Below are positions 1 to 7,840 of a DNA stretch of 64,000 bases, in pieces. The translations under genes and the position numbers were made by a program. This stretch comes from JAUPKT01 sp964427855. GTDB taxonomy: Bacteria > Desulfobacterota > Desulfomonilia > Desulfomonilales > Desulfomonilaceae. A model generated the notes under the pieces. It was not told the DNA's origin and did no database searches. It was given only the letters and a program-made list of their open reading frames with translations. The number at the start of each line of letters is the position of its first letter. Position 1 is the stretch's first letter. The stretch is from NCBI GenBank assembly GCA_964427855.1, contig CAYRVH010000009.1, forward strand, positions 5,947 through 69,946, in the 5' to 3' direction.

Positions 1-815
1 TTGTTTATCTGCAGCTCTCCCACCTCGGGAAGGAGCTCATTCAGGAAAAGCTATCTGATATTGCGTCGTTCGCTCGGGTGTATCTGGGCATAGACGTGGC
101 TGCAGAGCCGATTCCTGTCACTCCCACGTGCCATTATATGATGGGTGGTCTCCCGACAAACATCGACGGGCAGGTGCTCCGAGACACAAGCGCGTCGGTC
201 CCAGGACTATACGCGGCAGGGGAGTGCGCGTGCGTGTCAGTGCACGGCGCAAATCGGCTCGGTACGAATTCCCTGCTGGATTTGGTGGTTTTCGGACGCC
301 GAAGCGGCAGACGAATGCGAGAAGACTTGAAGGAGCTGGATTGGCCAACCTTCCCGGCTCGCGCGGCCGATAGGACAAAGTCGAAAATCGCTGCCATCAA
401 GACCAGACCCCAAGGCGAACGAGCGTCACACATCAGAAGCAACCTTCAACAACTGATGTCGGACAATTGTTCGGTATTTCGGAATCATCACGACATGGTC
501 AAAGCCCTTGACGCGGTAATGGTACTCAAAGAGATGCAGGAACGCATCGCCATCGATAATCCCGGAAGCATCTTCAATACGGACCTCCTGGAGGCGCTGG
601 AGTTGGAATCCCTCCTTGGTCTGGCTGAGACCATTCTCGTTTCTGCGATCGCCCGTACAGAAAGCAGGGGCGCGCATTATCGAGAGGATTACCCTGAACG
701 AGACGACGTGAATTGGCTTAAGCATACCTTGGTTGCCAGCGCTCCTGAAGGGCCTCGCGTGAGTTACAAGCCAGTCACGATTACAAAATTCCACCCAAAG
801 GCCCGGACATACTGA
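1..815 (+). CDS. sdhA: Succinate dehydrogenase/fumarate reductase flavoprotein subunit, C-terminal part
   Basis: Catalytic FAD subunit of complex II, interconverting succinate and fumarate at the membrane. The 5' end lies outside the window; the frame is open from base 3, so the GTG at 78 is internal. Visible family motifs are CHYMMGGLPTN (substrate-binding His) and HGANRLGTNSLLDLV (FAD and substrate-Arg region), followed by the helical and C-terminal domains. The stop overlaps the start of the iron-sulfur subunit (TGATG), as expected for a coupled operon. A cytochrome b subunit, if present, would lie upstream. The sequence does not show whether the enzyme works as a dehydrogenase or a fumarate reductase. 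Confidence 0.95.
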   Translation, partial: VYLQLSHLGKELIQEKLSDIASFARVYLGIDVAAEPIPVTPTCHYMMGGLPTNIDGQVLRDTSASVPGLYAAGECACVSVHGANRLGTNSLLDLVVFGRRSGRRMREDLKELDWPTFPARAADRTKSKIAAIKTRPQGERASHIRSNLQQLMSDNCSVFRNHHDMVKALDAVMVLKEMQERIAIDNPGSIFNTDLLEALELESLLGLAETILVSAIARTESRGAHYREDYPERDDVNWLKHTLVASAPEGPRVSYKPVTITKFHPKARTY

Positions 816-1513
816 TGAAGCTGAAATTTAAGATCTACCGATTTGATCCGCAGAGCGACAACTCGCCCTATTACCAAGCCTATCGCATTGAGGCAGAGCC
901 TACGGAACGCGTTCTGGATTGCCTTAACCAGATTCGATGGGAGCAAGACGGCACGCTTGCGTACCGCATGTCATGCGGCCATGGCGTCTGCGGTTCTGAT
1001 GCGATGAAAATCAACGGCCGCTGCGCCCTTGCCTGTCAAAAGCTGGTAAAGGACGTGATTTCTGAGGAGATCCTCGTTGAACCGCTCCCCACTTTTCCGG
1101 TTTTGAAAGATCTCATCGTCGATCTGTCGCTGTTTTATGCAAAGCTGGACTTGGTTCGGCCTTATCTCATCGCTGCGTCGCATCCGGAGAAAGAGCGCTT
1201 ACAATTACCGGATGACCAGCGCAAGATTGGCGAAGCTATACGATGCATCCTTTGCGCATGCTGCATGGGAGCGTGCCCAGTGTGCCAGTCCAATGACCAA
1301 TTTTTGGGCCCTGCTCCACTCGTGCAGGCATTTCGCCGCATCTTCGACAGCCGCGATGAAGAACGCGATCGGCGACTCGACGAGATCGACACCTCAGAAG
1401 GCGCTTGGGGCTGCGTGAATCACTTTGAATGCACCAAGGCGTGTCCAAAGGAGATCAAAGTCACCAAGCACATCAATACCATCAAGAAGGCCATCATGGA
1501 ACAGCGGCATTGA
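815..1513 (+). CDS. sdhB: Succinate dehydrogenase/fumarate reductase iron-sulfur subunit
   Basis: Electron-transfer subunit of complex II, 232 residues, normal length. The N-terminal ferredoxin fold carries the [2Fe-2S] site SCGHGVCGSD...INGRCALAC (C54, C59, D62, C74; an Asp third ligand as in E. coli SdhB). The C-terminal half has CILCACCMGACPVC (from C144) and CVNHFECTKACPKE (C200, C206, C210), the ligands of the [4Fe-4S] and [3Fe-4S] clusters. The ATG overlaps the sdhA stop. No sdhC/D follows, so the membrane anchor is probably encoded before sdhA, outside the window. Confidence 0.96.
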   Translation: MKLKFKIYRFDPQSDNSPYYQAYRIEAEPTERVLDCLNQIRWEQDGTLAYRMSCGHGVCGSDAMKINGRCALACQKLVKDVISEEILVEPLPTFPVLKDLIVDLSLFYAKLDLVRPYLIAASHPEKERLQLPDDQRKIGEAIRCILCACCMGACPVCQSNDQFLGPAPLVQAFRRIFDSRDEERDRRLDEIDTSEGAWGCVNHFECTKACPKEIKVTKHINTIKKAIMEQRH

Positions 1514-1566
1514 CCGATCATGCCGCATGCTCTTGACAAATCGCTCGCAGGGAGAATGCTTTTCTA

Positions 1567-2112
1567 TTATCGAAAAAACAAAAGGCAGAACAAGATTGCG
1601 GCCATCGCTCCGGACGCATCGGCAAGCAGTCCTGCGTGGACCGCATACCTGACCCTCGTAATAGACACAGCGCCGAAGTACACCGCAATCACGTAAAGCG
1701 TGGTTTCCGTGCTTCCCAATATGACAGAGCCCAATCTCGCCTCGTAGGAATCAGCGCCCATCTTCGCCACAATGTCGCCTAGTATGCCCAGAGAGGCTGC
1801 CCCGGAGAGGGGTCTCACGAGAATGAGGCTGATGATCTGGGGCGTAAGTCCTATGTCTCGTGCGGCGTTCGGAATGTAGTGCGAGACAATATCAATGGTC
1901 CCTGAGGCCCTCACCATTCCCACTGCCAACAATATAGCCACCAAGTAAGGGATGATTCGGACAGAAATCTGAAAACCTTCTTTGGCGCCTTCCACGAAAG
2001 ATTCATAAACCTTGACGCCCTTGAAGAAACCGTAGACGGGGATGCCCACCAAGAAACCGAGAAACACCGCGTGGGAGATGAGGGTGGACCATTCAGACGC
2101 AGAAAGCGACAC
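1567..2112 (-). CDS. spmB: SpmB-like membrane protein (nucleoside-recognition/Gate domain)
   Basis: Integral membrane protein of 181 residues related to spore maturation protein B. It has several hydrophobic segments and the family motif VRPLSGAASLGILGD, then a conserved GSTETTLYVIAVYFG stretch. It starts 13 bp after the stop of the SpmA-like gene, so the two form an operon. In Bacillus, SpmA and SpmB are needed for spore core dehydration; homologous pairs also occur in non-sporulating Gram-negatives, where the role is unknown. No sporulation gene is seen nearby, so a transporter-like function is more plausible, but this is inference. Confidence 0.9.
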   Translation of the reverse strand: MSLSASEWSTLISHAVFLGFLVGIPVYGFFKGVKVYESFVEGAKEGFQISVRIIPYLVAILLAVGMVRASGTIDIVSHYIPNAARDIGLTPQIISLILVRPLSGAASLGILGDIVAKMGADSYEARLGSVILGSTETTLYVIAVYFGAVSITRVRYAVHAGLLADASGAMAAILFCLLFFR

Positions 2113-2125
2113 AAGGAAACCTCAT

Positions 2126-2716
2126 TCATTTCAACGAAAAACGTCGGCATTTGGCAAGAATTCGCGCGGACGCCACGCCTACGAAGGTAGAGACTACCGT
2201 CGCCAGAATCGCAGGGAGTACGATGGCCGTGGGGTCCGACGCTCCTCCTGCCGCAAGCAAGGCTATCGCGTTAACGGGAATGAGTTGGACGCTGGAGGTG
2301 TTGATGGCGAGAAACATACACATCGCATCTGTCGCGACCCCTTTGTGTGGGTTCAGGGTCTCGAGGTCCTCCATGGCCTTTATCCCGAGGGGCGTTGCGG
2401 CGTTGTTGAGGCCGCACATGTTTGCGGCAATATTCATAGCCATGGCTGCATGGCTGGGGTGTTGATCCGGCACCTGGGGGAAAAGCCATCGCATGAGCGG
2501 CGTGATCAGAAGGGTGAGCTTGTTCACCAACCCGCTGTCCTGGGCGATCCTCATGACGCCCAACCACAGCGCCATTATGCCTGTCAAACCCAGAGCCAGT
2601 TTGAAAGCCGCGTTGGCGCTGTCTGTCACAGAGAGCACGAGCTCTTTGACGTGGCCAGTGAAGACTGCCACCATCGTCGAGCCTACCAGCAGGATGAGCC
2701 ATAGAACATTCAGCAT
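2126..2716 (-). CDS. spmA: SpmA-like membrane protein (nucleoside-recognition/Gate domain)
   Basis: Membrane protein of about 196 residues, partner of the SpmB-like protein encoded just downstream. It begins MLNVLWLILL, the usual start of SpmA proteins; this ATG is preceded by GCAGAGG and is preferred over an ATG 57 bp upstream. Recognisable motifs are GLTGIMALWLGVMRIAQDSG and NMCGLNNAATPLGIKAM, with NTSSVQLIP near the C-terminus. Function outside spore formers is not established. Confidence 0.9.
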   Translation of the reverse strand: MLNVLWLILLVGSTMVAVFTGHVKELVLSVTDSANAAFKLALGLTGIMALWLGVMRIAQDSGLVNKLTLLITPLMRWLFPQVPDQHPSHAAMAMNIAANMCGLNNAATPLGIKAMEDLETLNPHKGVATDAMCMFLAINTSSVQLIPVNAIALLAAGGASDPTAIVLPAILATVVSTFVGVASARILAKCRRFSLK

Positions 2717-2847
2717 CCGGTACCTCTGCCCAGTGTTGCCCGGCACGAAACGCGGTCGTGAATCCCAAATCATGGATGACCGCCGATAGACCTTGGATCT
2801 CCGGCGCTCAATGTCGGAAGCGCCGCATTGCGAAAGTCAGATGCGCG

Positions 2848-3987
2848 CTATGCTTTGTAACGAACGAAGGAAACAGATGCCACAGGGATTGCATAACGAG
2901 CATCTCTATCGATGATTCCCAGCCATTCCCTGCCAACCCACTCGATCTTGCCTCTGATGACATCGTCTGATCCTTTGAGTACGAGTTCCACTATCACCCC
3001 TTGTGCGACAAGCTTGGCGAACACTTTTTCTTGAGCAATGGGGGCCCCCGCGGTATCGCTATTAAGAATTGACTGATCAGGTTCAGGCCATGAGCCAGGC
3101 TTGGGAGCAATGCCTATCTCAGGTGCTGCACTGGGGAGTTCAGCGTGAGGTTCCCGCCCAATCCTCGCGTGCGTCAGATAGGCCTCAACGATATGAGTGG
3201 CGGGCGTTGCGCTTGGGGCGTCAGCAGCCATCTGTGGTCTGTCTGGGGTCCTTTGCGGAGAATCCGCCGCGGCGTCCACGTCGCTGACGGTTGTCGGAGG
3301 ACCGCTAAAAGGCCTAGGCTCAAATGTCATTGGAGACTTCTTTATGCTTGGCCTCGCTTCCGCAACGACCTCCTCGAAGTCAGCAAGCGAGTAACGGAAG
3401 TTTACATTGATGAATTTTACGTTGCACGGCAGGGGGGATGCAGGAATCTTGTTATTGAAAGTGTCGGGCAGGCGCATCATGGCGTCAAGGTCGGGGAGCA
3501 TCCTGCAGTTGAGCTGCCTGTGCACTTTTCTGATGATCTCCTCCGTGGCTGCTGGTTCGGCTACCTCTGTAGCCTTGTCGAGAAGCCAGTAGAGGTGGAG
3601 CCCATGGCCTGAATCAACGGTAATCGAGGGAGGCAGTGGGAAACCCCGTATAGCCATGGCAGCATCTTCAGGGCCGGCGAAGAACGGCTCGCCTTTTTTG
3701 TGCGCTTCAGGACCTATATCGATGTCTGCCCAGAGCGCCAGAATGAATTTGACGTGCTCCTTTTCCGGCTTCATGCGTTCCCGGGGACATACACCGAAAT
3801 ACACATCGGCGTCTTCTCCGTAGAGTTCTCTTCCCAGTACCTCGATATTGGGAAAATATCTTGTGGCGATTTTGGCTTCGTCCGCCTTCACTGTTCTGAC
3901 GAGTATGAAGCCTCGGTGCTCTCGATAATACTGAGCAAACAGGGCGTCGAGAAAATCTTTGCGGGTAAATTGCCCTTGGCCTACCAT
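2848..3987 (-). CDS. Primase-like (AEP superfamily) domain protein with C-terminal Hfq/Sm-like domain
   Basis: 379 residues. The N-terminal ~215 residues resemble RepB/prim-pol type archaeo-eukaryotic primases: an acidic pair in LWADIDIG (D88, D90), a histidine motif SGHGLHLYW (H128, H131), and LPDLDAMMRLPDTFNNK (164-180), close to the family RLPGT-N-K signature. Residues ~215-315 form a Pro/Ala/Ser-rich linker. The last ~60 residues (318-379) align by eye with Hfq: an N-terminal helix QEKVFAKL, strands VIVELVLKG and IRGKIEWVG, and YAIPVASVSFV in place of the Hfq Sm2 strand (Y-KH-AIS-VVP); the Hfq Lys-His pair is replaced. No helicase domain. Neighbours (SpmAB, TPR protein) give no functional clue. 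The domain calls are mine by eye; polymerase or RNA-binding activity is inference. Confidence 0.75.
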   Translation of the reverse strand: MVGQGQFTRKDFLDALFAQYYREHRGFILVRTVKADEAKIATRYFPNIEVLGRELYGEDADVYFGVCPRERMKPEKEHVKFILALWADIDIGPEAHKKGEPFFAGPEDAAMAIRGFPLPPSITVDSGHGLHLYWLLDKATEVAEPAATEEIIRKVHRQLNCRMLPDLDAMMRLPDTFNNKIPASPLPCNVKFINVNFRYSLADFEEVVAEARPSIKKSPMTFEPRPFSGPPTTVSDVDAAADSPQRTPDRPQMAADAPSATPATHIVEAYLTHARIGREPHAELPSAAPEIGIAPKPGSWPEPDQSILNSDTAGAPIAQEKVFAKLVAQGVIVELVLKGSDDVIRGKIEWVGREWLGIIDRDARYAIPVASVSFVRYKA

Positions 3988-4116
3988 GAGTCCTCGTTTT
4001 GTGTGTTAGGCGCCGTCGTAAGCTCGCCGCGCGACGATATTCCCTCGATGAGCTTATGTTGTCATGTGCGCTTTTCTTCGACTGGCGTTATGCGCCAGCA
4101 AGACCGGGTACGGACG

Positions 4117-4155
4117 NNNNNNNNNNNNNNNNNNNNNNNNNNNNNNNNNNNNNNN
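4117..4155. other. Assembly gap (39 N)
   Basis: Run of N between the upstream region of the primase-like gene and the 3' end of the TPR gene. The last defined codon of the TPR gene is AAC followed by TAN, so its stop probably lies at the gap edge. Confidence 0.99.
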
Positions 4156-5592
4156 TAGTTCTTCTTTTTATCGGTCTCCTGATCCTTCCCAGATTCCTTG
4201 GCCGTTTTTCTCTTTTTGGCCATCTCGATATTTTCATGGATGATTTTATTGCCGGGCACGAGCTTTGCCGCCTTGAGGAGGTATGCCATTTCCTGCTTAA
4301 AATCTCCCTTCTTGCCAAGTTCGATGCCGTAATCGTTATATGCGAGCGCCAAATCATTTTTTATTTGTTCATTAGAGGAATCAATGGCTGCGGCNNNNNN
4401 NNNNNNNNNNNNNNNNNNNNNNNNNNNNNNNNNNNNNNNNNNNNNNNNNNNCTTCTCCTTTTCTGATGGCCTGATTATGAAGGATGGCGGCAAGATTGGC
4501 CCGAGCGCTCTTGTTCTCTGGATCAAGTTTGAGCGCCTTCTCTAATATCTCAGTCGCCTTCTGTACATGCGACGCCTTGGCCTCTGCGACTGCATCTGCG
4601 ACCATGTAGTGCGCAAGGCTTTTTGTGGCCGCTTTATTTTTTGGGTCGAGTTCGAGGCTTTTTTGAAGGTTCGCCACCCGCTGCGATACAGTCATCTGGA
4701 CACGGTCAGATACGCCAAGATTGTGGTACGCGGCCGCTAGATTTTTTTTCGTCACTGGATCGTTTGGAGAGAGTTGGAGAGATTCGTTGAGGAGGTCTAT
4801 CTGCCCCCGTATATCTCCCTCCTCCCCCTTTTGCACGGCTAGGTTGGACAGAGCCCGCGCGAGGGACTGGATTGCGGGCGATTCATGAGGCGCCAGCTCT
4901 AAGGCTTTTTTTAATAACTCCACTTCGCTCTGATAGGCTGAGTTTTTTGATTTCTCTGCAGCGAGATTGCAATACGCGGTCGCAAGATTCTTCTTGATCT
5001 TTTGGTTGTTGGGATCGAGAGAAAGGGCTTGGCCCAAAGCATCGACGGCCTTTTGAGCGGTTGTCGATTTTGCGCCCACAACCGCCAAGTTGTTTTTGAG
5101 AGCTGCTAATTGCTTTTGGAGCTGTTCATTATCTGGCTGCAAGGAGGCATTCTTTTTGAGCAAGGCGATTTTATCCGAAATAGGAAACCGTTCGTCAGAC
5201 ATCGACAATGCCTGCTGTACTAGTTGAGAGAAGTTGCCTACTAGGTCTTTGTCGTGTGGTTTCAGCGCCACAGCCTTTTCCAAATATTTCACCGCATCCA
5301 GAGTGTTGCCTTCTTTGGCCAGCCTCAGCGCCTCATTGTTCAGCGCAACGGCTAAGGTGTCTTTATACGCTTCATTTTCCGGCGCCAACTCCACAGCCTT
5401 TTCCAAATTGGGTAGAGCAGCCGCGATATTCCCTCGCGCAAGGCGGCTTTTGCCGAGGATATAAGAGTTCTCGGCCTGGACCCTCGACGGCGCCTCTTGC
5501 GCGATGCAGAAGCCGCAATCAGAAAGTGAAACCAGAATTGCAAGGATCACGAGAATGAGGAGAGACCATGATGACCGCTGCTGATGCTTCAT
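4155..5592 (-). CDS. Exported tetratricopeptide-repeat protein, interrupted by an assembly gap
   Basis: The preferred start is the ATG at 5592, giving MKHQQRSSWSLLILVILAIL, a clear signal peptide. The mature part is a long series of degenerate TPR units (LEKAVELAPEN, LEKAVALKPHD, LKKALELAPHE, LNESLQLSPND, LQKSLELDPKN, LEKALKLDPEN), each about 35-55 residues. The gap at 4395-4451 lies inside the gene. The C-terminal part (from LALAYNDYGIELGKKGDF to a Lys-rich DKKKN tail) is in another frame, which only means that the gap length is arbitrary. The stop is inferred from TAN at 4157-4155. Such proteins usually scaffold periplasmic or envelope complexes; no partner is apparent. Confidence 0.8.
4395..4451. 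other. Assembly gap (57 N) inside the TPR gene
   Basis: N run within a repetitive TPR coding region. Reading frames on the two sides differ, so the true missing length is not 57 modulo 3. Repeat collapse is a likely cause. Confidence 0.99.
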
Positions 5593-6083
5593 TTTTCTGA
5601 TCCTAGTCCTTGGGGCCTTGCCCAGCACAGGTCGATGCAAATAAGTTTGCACCTTTTTTCTAAGCAATTACTATAGCATTTCGGGCTATTGAGGTCAATG
5701 TGGTGCTGAATGTTCACTTTTGATAACAAGTAGATGACCTAGTTATATTTGGTATAATTTTTTGATAGACTTTTATCCTTATGTGATCAAACGGTTTATT
5801 TAGAAGCTCCGGGTGCGTGGTTTTCAAATCGGCGACGCAGACCGGGTTGAACTGTGCATCAGCGAAACAATTTTTGCGCGGGGGACGTCATCTTATTGAA
5901 GTGTGACGACGCGGCCATGCAGCAAAAAATCTGAGGCTACTTAATTTTGGTCGCCATGGCGCAGCCTCGCAAAGATCGCGTAGGTGTCATCTTTGGGCCT
6001 GTGGAGGTTACGGGCGAGCTTGACAAACGCTGCCGCGTCGGTAAAACCACTTTTGGAATGAAAGGATCTGAGGAGGGTGGCGT
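5593..6083. other. Intergenic region, divergent promoters expected
   Basis: About 490 bp between the divergent TPR gene and the ABC operon. It is AT-rich around 5660-5780, including a TATAAT hexamer at 5753-5758, but no convincing -35 partner lies 16-18 bp upstream. A minus-strand reading frame at 5941-6210 overlaps the ABC gene and shows no family features. No RNA gene was recognised. Confidence 0.5.
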
Positions 6084-7070
6084 ATGATTGAAGTGGAAGG
6101 GTTGACCAAGTATTTTGGTCGACTTGCCGCGATTCGAGATGTGAATTTTCGAGTAGAATCAGGCGAAATCGTTGGATTTCTTGGGCCAAATGGGGCGGGG
6201 AAAACCACAACGATGCGGATACTCACGTGTTACACTCCGGCGTCAGGGGGGTGTGCCAAAGTGTTTGGCATGGACGTCAACAACGATTCTCTCAAAATTA
6301 GGCAGCAGCTCGGATACTTGCCCGAAAATGTACCACTTTATGACTGGATGCGAGTGCAGTCATATTTGGAATTTGTAGCCAGAGCGAAGAAGGTACCCGC
6401 CCGGCAGCGGTCCTCGGAAATTGAGCGAGTCTCCCATGCTGTGGGCATAGACCAGGTAATGGGCAAAACAATACGTTGGCTCTCTAAGGGGTACCGCCAG
6501 AGAGTTGGCCTAGCCCAAGCCCTCGTAGGGGATCCCCCTATCCTGATACTTGACGAGCCCACCATCGGTTTGGACCCCAAGCAGATTAGGGAGATCCGTA
6601 ATCTTATCAAGAGCTTTGCCCGCAATAGAACGGTTATACTTTCGACGCATATTCTCCCGGAAGTGAGCCAGGTGTGCGACCGCGTGATCATCATCAACAA
6701 AGGTTCCATCGTTGCAGAAGATACGCCATCGAATCTTACGAAGGGCCATGGAAAATCCGCTCGATGTCATATCGTTGCGAGGGCGCCTGCGCGGGAAGTC
6801 ACGGAGGCGTTTCAAAATGTGCCCAACATCACTGGCGTTCGGGTTATTGAAGGGGGCGTTGCAGGGGAGACACAGGTGTCTGTGGAGTTCCAGCCCGATA
6901 CTGACATCAGGCCCGATCTTGCGCGCGCGTTGGTCCATCGGAACATAGATCTCTTAGAGATGCGGCTTATTCAGGCCAGCCTGGAAGATGTGTTCATCGA
7001 GCTGGTGACTGAAGAGGGCGATGAGTCAGCGCCGAGCGACTATGTGGAACGGCAGGAGGTAGCTTCATGA
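6084..7070 (+). CDS. ABC-2 type exporter ATP-binding protein (GldA-like)
   Basis: 328-residue nucleotide-binding subunit. Walker A GPNGAGKTTT (~residue 32), signature LSKGYRQRVGLAQAL, Walker B ILILDEPTIGLDP and the switch His in STHILPE are intact. A C-terminal ~90-residue extension follows the ATPase core, as in NatA/GldA proteins. It heads a four-gene operon: its stop overlaps the permease start by 4 bp (ATGA), followed by GldG-like and DUF4340 genes. This gene set is widespread in Gram-negatives; it is tied to gliding motility only in Bacteroidetes, and its substrate elsewhere is unknown. Confidence 0.93.
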   Translation: MIEVEGLTKYFGRLAAIRDVNFRVESGEIVGFLGPNGAGKTTTMRILTCYTPASGGCAKVFGMDVNNDSLKIRQQLGYLPENVPLYDWMRVQSYLEFVARAKKVPARQRSSEIERVSHAVGIDQVMGKTIRWLSKGYRQRVGLAQALVGDPPILILDEPTIGLDPKQIREIRNLIKSFARNRTVILSTHILPEVSQVCDRVIIINKGSIVAEDTPSNLTKGHGKSARCHIVARAPAREVTEAFQNVPNITGVRVIEGGVAGETQVSVEFQPDTDIRPDLARALVHRNIDLLEMRLIQASLEDVFIELVTEEGDESAPSDYVERQEVAS

Positions 7071-7837
7071 CCGGTTGGTATGCAGTCTTTCGGAAGGAAC
7101 TTGCCAATTTTTTCGTATCCCCTATTGCGTATGCAGTCATTGCCTGCTTTCTTCTGATCACGGGTTTTTTCTTCTGGGCAAATGTGTCGCTCATGAGTCT
7201 CGTCAGCCTTCAAGCCGCAAACAACCCCATGATATCTCAACGAATCAACATGACCGATATAATCATTCGTCCTTTGGCTCAAAACATGAGCATCATTTTG
7301 CTCTTTCTCATGCCCCTGCTCACCATGAGGCTTTTCTCAGAAGAGAAAAAGTCCGGTTCCATTGAGCTCCTCATGACCTATCCGATAACTGATACAGGTG
7401 TGGTATGTGGAAAATTTCTGTCTGCGGTGTGCGTGCTTGCGGTCATGATTGGCAGCAGCCTTGTGTTTCCTTTTTTGCTGCTCACGGTGGGAGAACCAGA
7501 CCTGGGTGTGTTGGCGAGCGGGTATATTGGTATTCTCCTCATGGGCATCTCCTTCGTGGCGTTGGGAATGTTTCTTTCTACCTTGTCAGAGAATCAGATC
7601 ATCTCGGCGGCGATAAGTTTTGGGGCTGCTCTCCTGTTTTGGGTCATGAGTTGGATCACTTCGTTCGCTGGCGAGACGTCGGGGCATGTCATTCGGCAGC
7701 TCTCCATACTGGAGCATATCGAATCGTTCCAGAAAGGTATTCTCGCACTGTCCGACGTGTCCTTTTTCGTTTTTTTCGCCGCTTTTTTTCTCTTCCTGAC
7801 GACTCGCTCGTTGGAGACCTACAGGTGGAGGGGATAG
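7067..7837 (+). CDS. ABC-2 type permease (GldF-like)
   Basis: 256 residues with about six hydrophobic segments. It begins MTGWYAVFRKELANFFVSPIAYAV, typical of ABC-2 permeases that act with a GldA-type ATPase. The motif RLFSEEKKSGSIELLMTYPITD marks the conserved cytoplasmic loop of the family. Its start overlaps the ATPase stop, and it ends 3 bp before the GldG-like gene. It presumably forms the membrane pore of the exporter. Confidence 0.92.
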   Translation: MTGWYAVFRKELANFFVSPIAYAVIACFLLITGFFFWANVSLMSLVSLQAANNPMISQRINMTDIIIRPLAQNMSIILLFLMPLLTMRLFSEEKKSGSIELLMTYPITDTGVVCGKFLSAVCVLAVMIGSSLVFPFLLLTVGEPDLGVLASGYIGILLMGISFVALGMFLSTLSENQIISAAISFGAALLFWVMSWITSFAGETSGHVIRQLSILEHIESFQKGILALSDVSFFVFFAAFFLFLTTRSLETYRWRG

Positions 7838-7840
7838 AAC

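Noticed and set aside
2042..2704. 220-codon plus-strand frame
   Set aside because: Antisense to the SpmA/SpmB genes, and the translation is rich in Arg, His and Gly without hydrophobic or domain pattern.
5720..5760. Promoter with TATAAT at 5753
   Set aside because: No -35 box at a suitable distance; the only TTGATA-like sequence is 27 bp upstream. Too far from the next start at 6084.
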